From Tragulus kanchil (Eukaryota > Chordata > Mammalia > Artiodactyla > Tragulidae): a stretch of 64,000 nt of DNA. The stretch spans positions 71,761,001 through 71,825,000 of the forward strand of contig JAIOJX010000028.1 in NCBI GenBank assembly GCA_022376925.1, written 5' to 3'. A program made the translations under genes and the position numbers. The notes under the pieces are model-generated. The model did no database searches and was not told the DNA's origin. It saw only the letters and a list, made by a program, of their open reading frames with translations. Shown here in pieces: positions 13,031 to 64,000 of this stretch; positions within the stretch are counted from its first letter, which is position 1, and each line of letters opens with the position of its first letter.

Positions 13031-13282
13031 GATAATCTTCAGCGTGGAGCTGCTCAATTTGTCTCAGTTTATGAAAGTATGAAAATAAAATACTATGTCA
13101 ACTTAGAGGCATCGGTATTTAGATCTACAGCGTATATGTACCTGATAGGCAAAGTAGGTTATTATGACATCATATGAGGCATCTTTCAATGTATTCCACG
13201 TAGTACAATTAGAAGTGACTATCTGGAAAATCCAATTTTTAAGTAGCCACCTGGAACACACTTGGAACTAGATAAACCTCCA

Positions 13283-13301
13283 TCTCTCTCTCTCTCTCTC
13301 T
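13283..13301. repeat. (CT)n microsatellite followed by a T run
   Basis: About nine to ten CT units and then nine T. It is intronic. Confidence 0.9.
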
Positions 13302-13716
13302 TTTTTTTTGTTTGTTTGCATCTCTTTTGAGTATTCCCAGAATTCACTAGATGACCCTATATGTTTATAAAAATTTTCTGAGTAGAAGTGTATTTCAAAT
13401 AAGACTCAACATAGACATGAAAAGAAGACTGAGCTATGGACAAGCTTAATATAAATAAAATCAGAGTGCCAACACTTTCCAGGATTATGATGGTAGTACA
13501 CTGGTGCTCCTTTGTTTGGGTGCATCATTGGTGTGGTGCTGGTCACTACACAGGGTGAATCACCAGAATGTCTGGAGTCTGATGAGCATTTCTGAATGTT
13601 TGTTTCAAATCAACAGCTTTTTATGTAATTCTTTGTATACGAGTCTTTTGAGCATTGCTGATAAAAAGGACCTTTTAGTTTTTGCATTAAACACAGAAAT
13701 TGTGTGATTGTAGTAA

Positions 13717-63152
<49,436 letters not shown>

Positions 63153-63275
63153 TGAATTCAAAAATAAGATAGCTCTGATGATTGTCATGCATCTCAGTCT
63201 TGAGAATTTATATGTCTACTTCTGAATTGTATATGTATAAATTAAATTGTATATGTCTACTGCTAAATTAAATTA

Positions 63276-63480
63276 GCTTCCCTGGTGGCTCAGATGGTAA
63301 AGTGTCTGCCTGCAGTGCAGGAGACCCGGGTTCAATCCCTGGGTTGGGAAGATCCCCTGGAGAAGGAAATGGTAACCCACTCCAGTATTCTTGCCTGGAG
63401 AATTTCATTCATAGAGGAGCCTGGCAGGATACAGTTCATGGGGTCACAAAGAGTCAGACATGACTGAGCAACTAACAACT
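63276..63480 (+). mobile_element. Bov-tA SINE
   Basis: GCTTCCCTGGTGGCTCAGAT, GGGTTCAATCCCTGGGTTGG and GGTCACAAAGAGTCAGACAT are present in order. It is close to the ruminant consensus. Confidence 0.9.
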
Positions 63481-64000
63481 TATTTATTGCTAAATGGACA
63501 AACTATTCACACATTGTTGTTGGTTTTCTTTTTCAGTCTTTGTGAAAATATTTTAATGTTTTCTAGAAGCATTTCTATTTTAATGTTTTTCTAGATGTCT
63601 AAATTTACTTTTATATTTATCACAATACATGGCAGTTTCCTTATAAAGTAATATTCTATGAAAATTTTGCATGCTTTAAGAAATTCTAAATTTGTTTTTT
63701 AATGCTTATTAGAAAATTGCTTGTTGTACATTTTACTGTTTCATTGCAATAATGAATGATAAGTTCAGTGTTAGTAATAATTGTGTAGGTTGGTGAGTGG
63801 ATGCTTTCTTAAAAGTAATAAGTGCCTGTATTAATGATTTATTTTGTCGCAAACATTTTTATTTGAGGGTCAAACTGTTCTGTTAAATAGTGGCTATGTG
63901 ACGACCCATTTTTGTGCTGTGCCTTAAAACCCAGCAAAAATAGAGACATTTTCAGGAATATCACACTGTGGAGGAGTGTTGGAAACAAGGAAATCATAAA
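63481..64000. other. CRYBG3: CRYBG3 intron to window end
   Basis: AT-rich sequence after the last exon seen. No exon or repeat is recognised. Confidence 0.65.

Overview
The window is ruminant nuclear DNA. It carries Bov-tA/Bov-A SINEs, a BovB (RTE) LINE fragment, CHR-type tRNA-Glu SINEs and L1 3' ends, and a spliced vertebrate gene runs left to right through it. That gene is CRYBG3 (crystallin beta-gamma domain containing 3, also called very large A-kinase anchor protein, vlAKAP). The assignment rests on a very long disordered Ser/Glu-rich exon containing a PKA-anchoring-type amphipathic helix, followed by exons encoding beta/gamma-crystallin Greek-key motifs. Both ends of the gene lie outside the window.

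Layout: 1-13769 is intron or upstream flank with SINEs. A 67-nt exon lies at 13770-13836. A large intron follows, then a 422-nt exon at 31218-31639, then an intron with L1, MER5-like, BovB and CHR elements. The giant exon starts at 41190 and ends, in its best copy, at 51592. Five short exons follow at 54056-54100, 54346-54461, 55370-55517, 61585-61721 and 62999-63113. All exon phases agree, and the protein leaves the window inside the second crystallin domain.

The strongest unusual signal is structural. Sixteen near-identical head-to-tail duplications, each offset by about 1.06-1.17 kb, are scattered across intron, repeat and coding exon alike. Several chain so that parts are present three times. 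The two copies are nearly identical in the middle. They differ mainly by homopolymer indels near the copy edges, and some junctions carry short filler with runs of G. Inside the giant exon these junctions cause frameshifts and stops that vanish when one copy is used. The simplest reading is unmerged overlapping contig ends in a draft assembly, not biology. Removing the extra copies shrinks the giant exon from about 10.4 kb to about 6.0 kb (roughly 2,000 codons) and restores one open frame.

I found no operon, CRISPR array, bacterial system, recognisable retrovirus or convincing novel system. Points of genuine biological interest are the PKA-binding helix, a degenerate tandem repeat of about 24 residues and an acidic poly-Glu tract in the giant exon, a young-looking CHR-type SINE family with clear target-site duplications, a nested L1 fragment, and a candidate 50-nt upstream exon.
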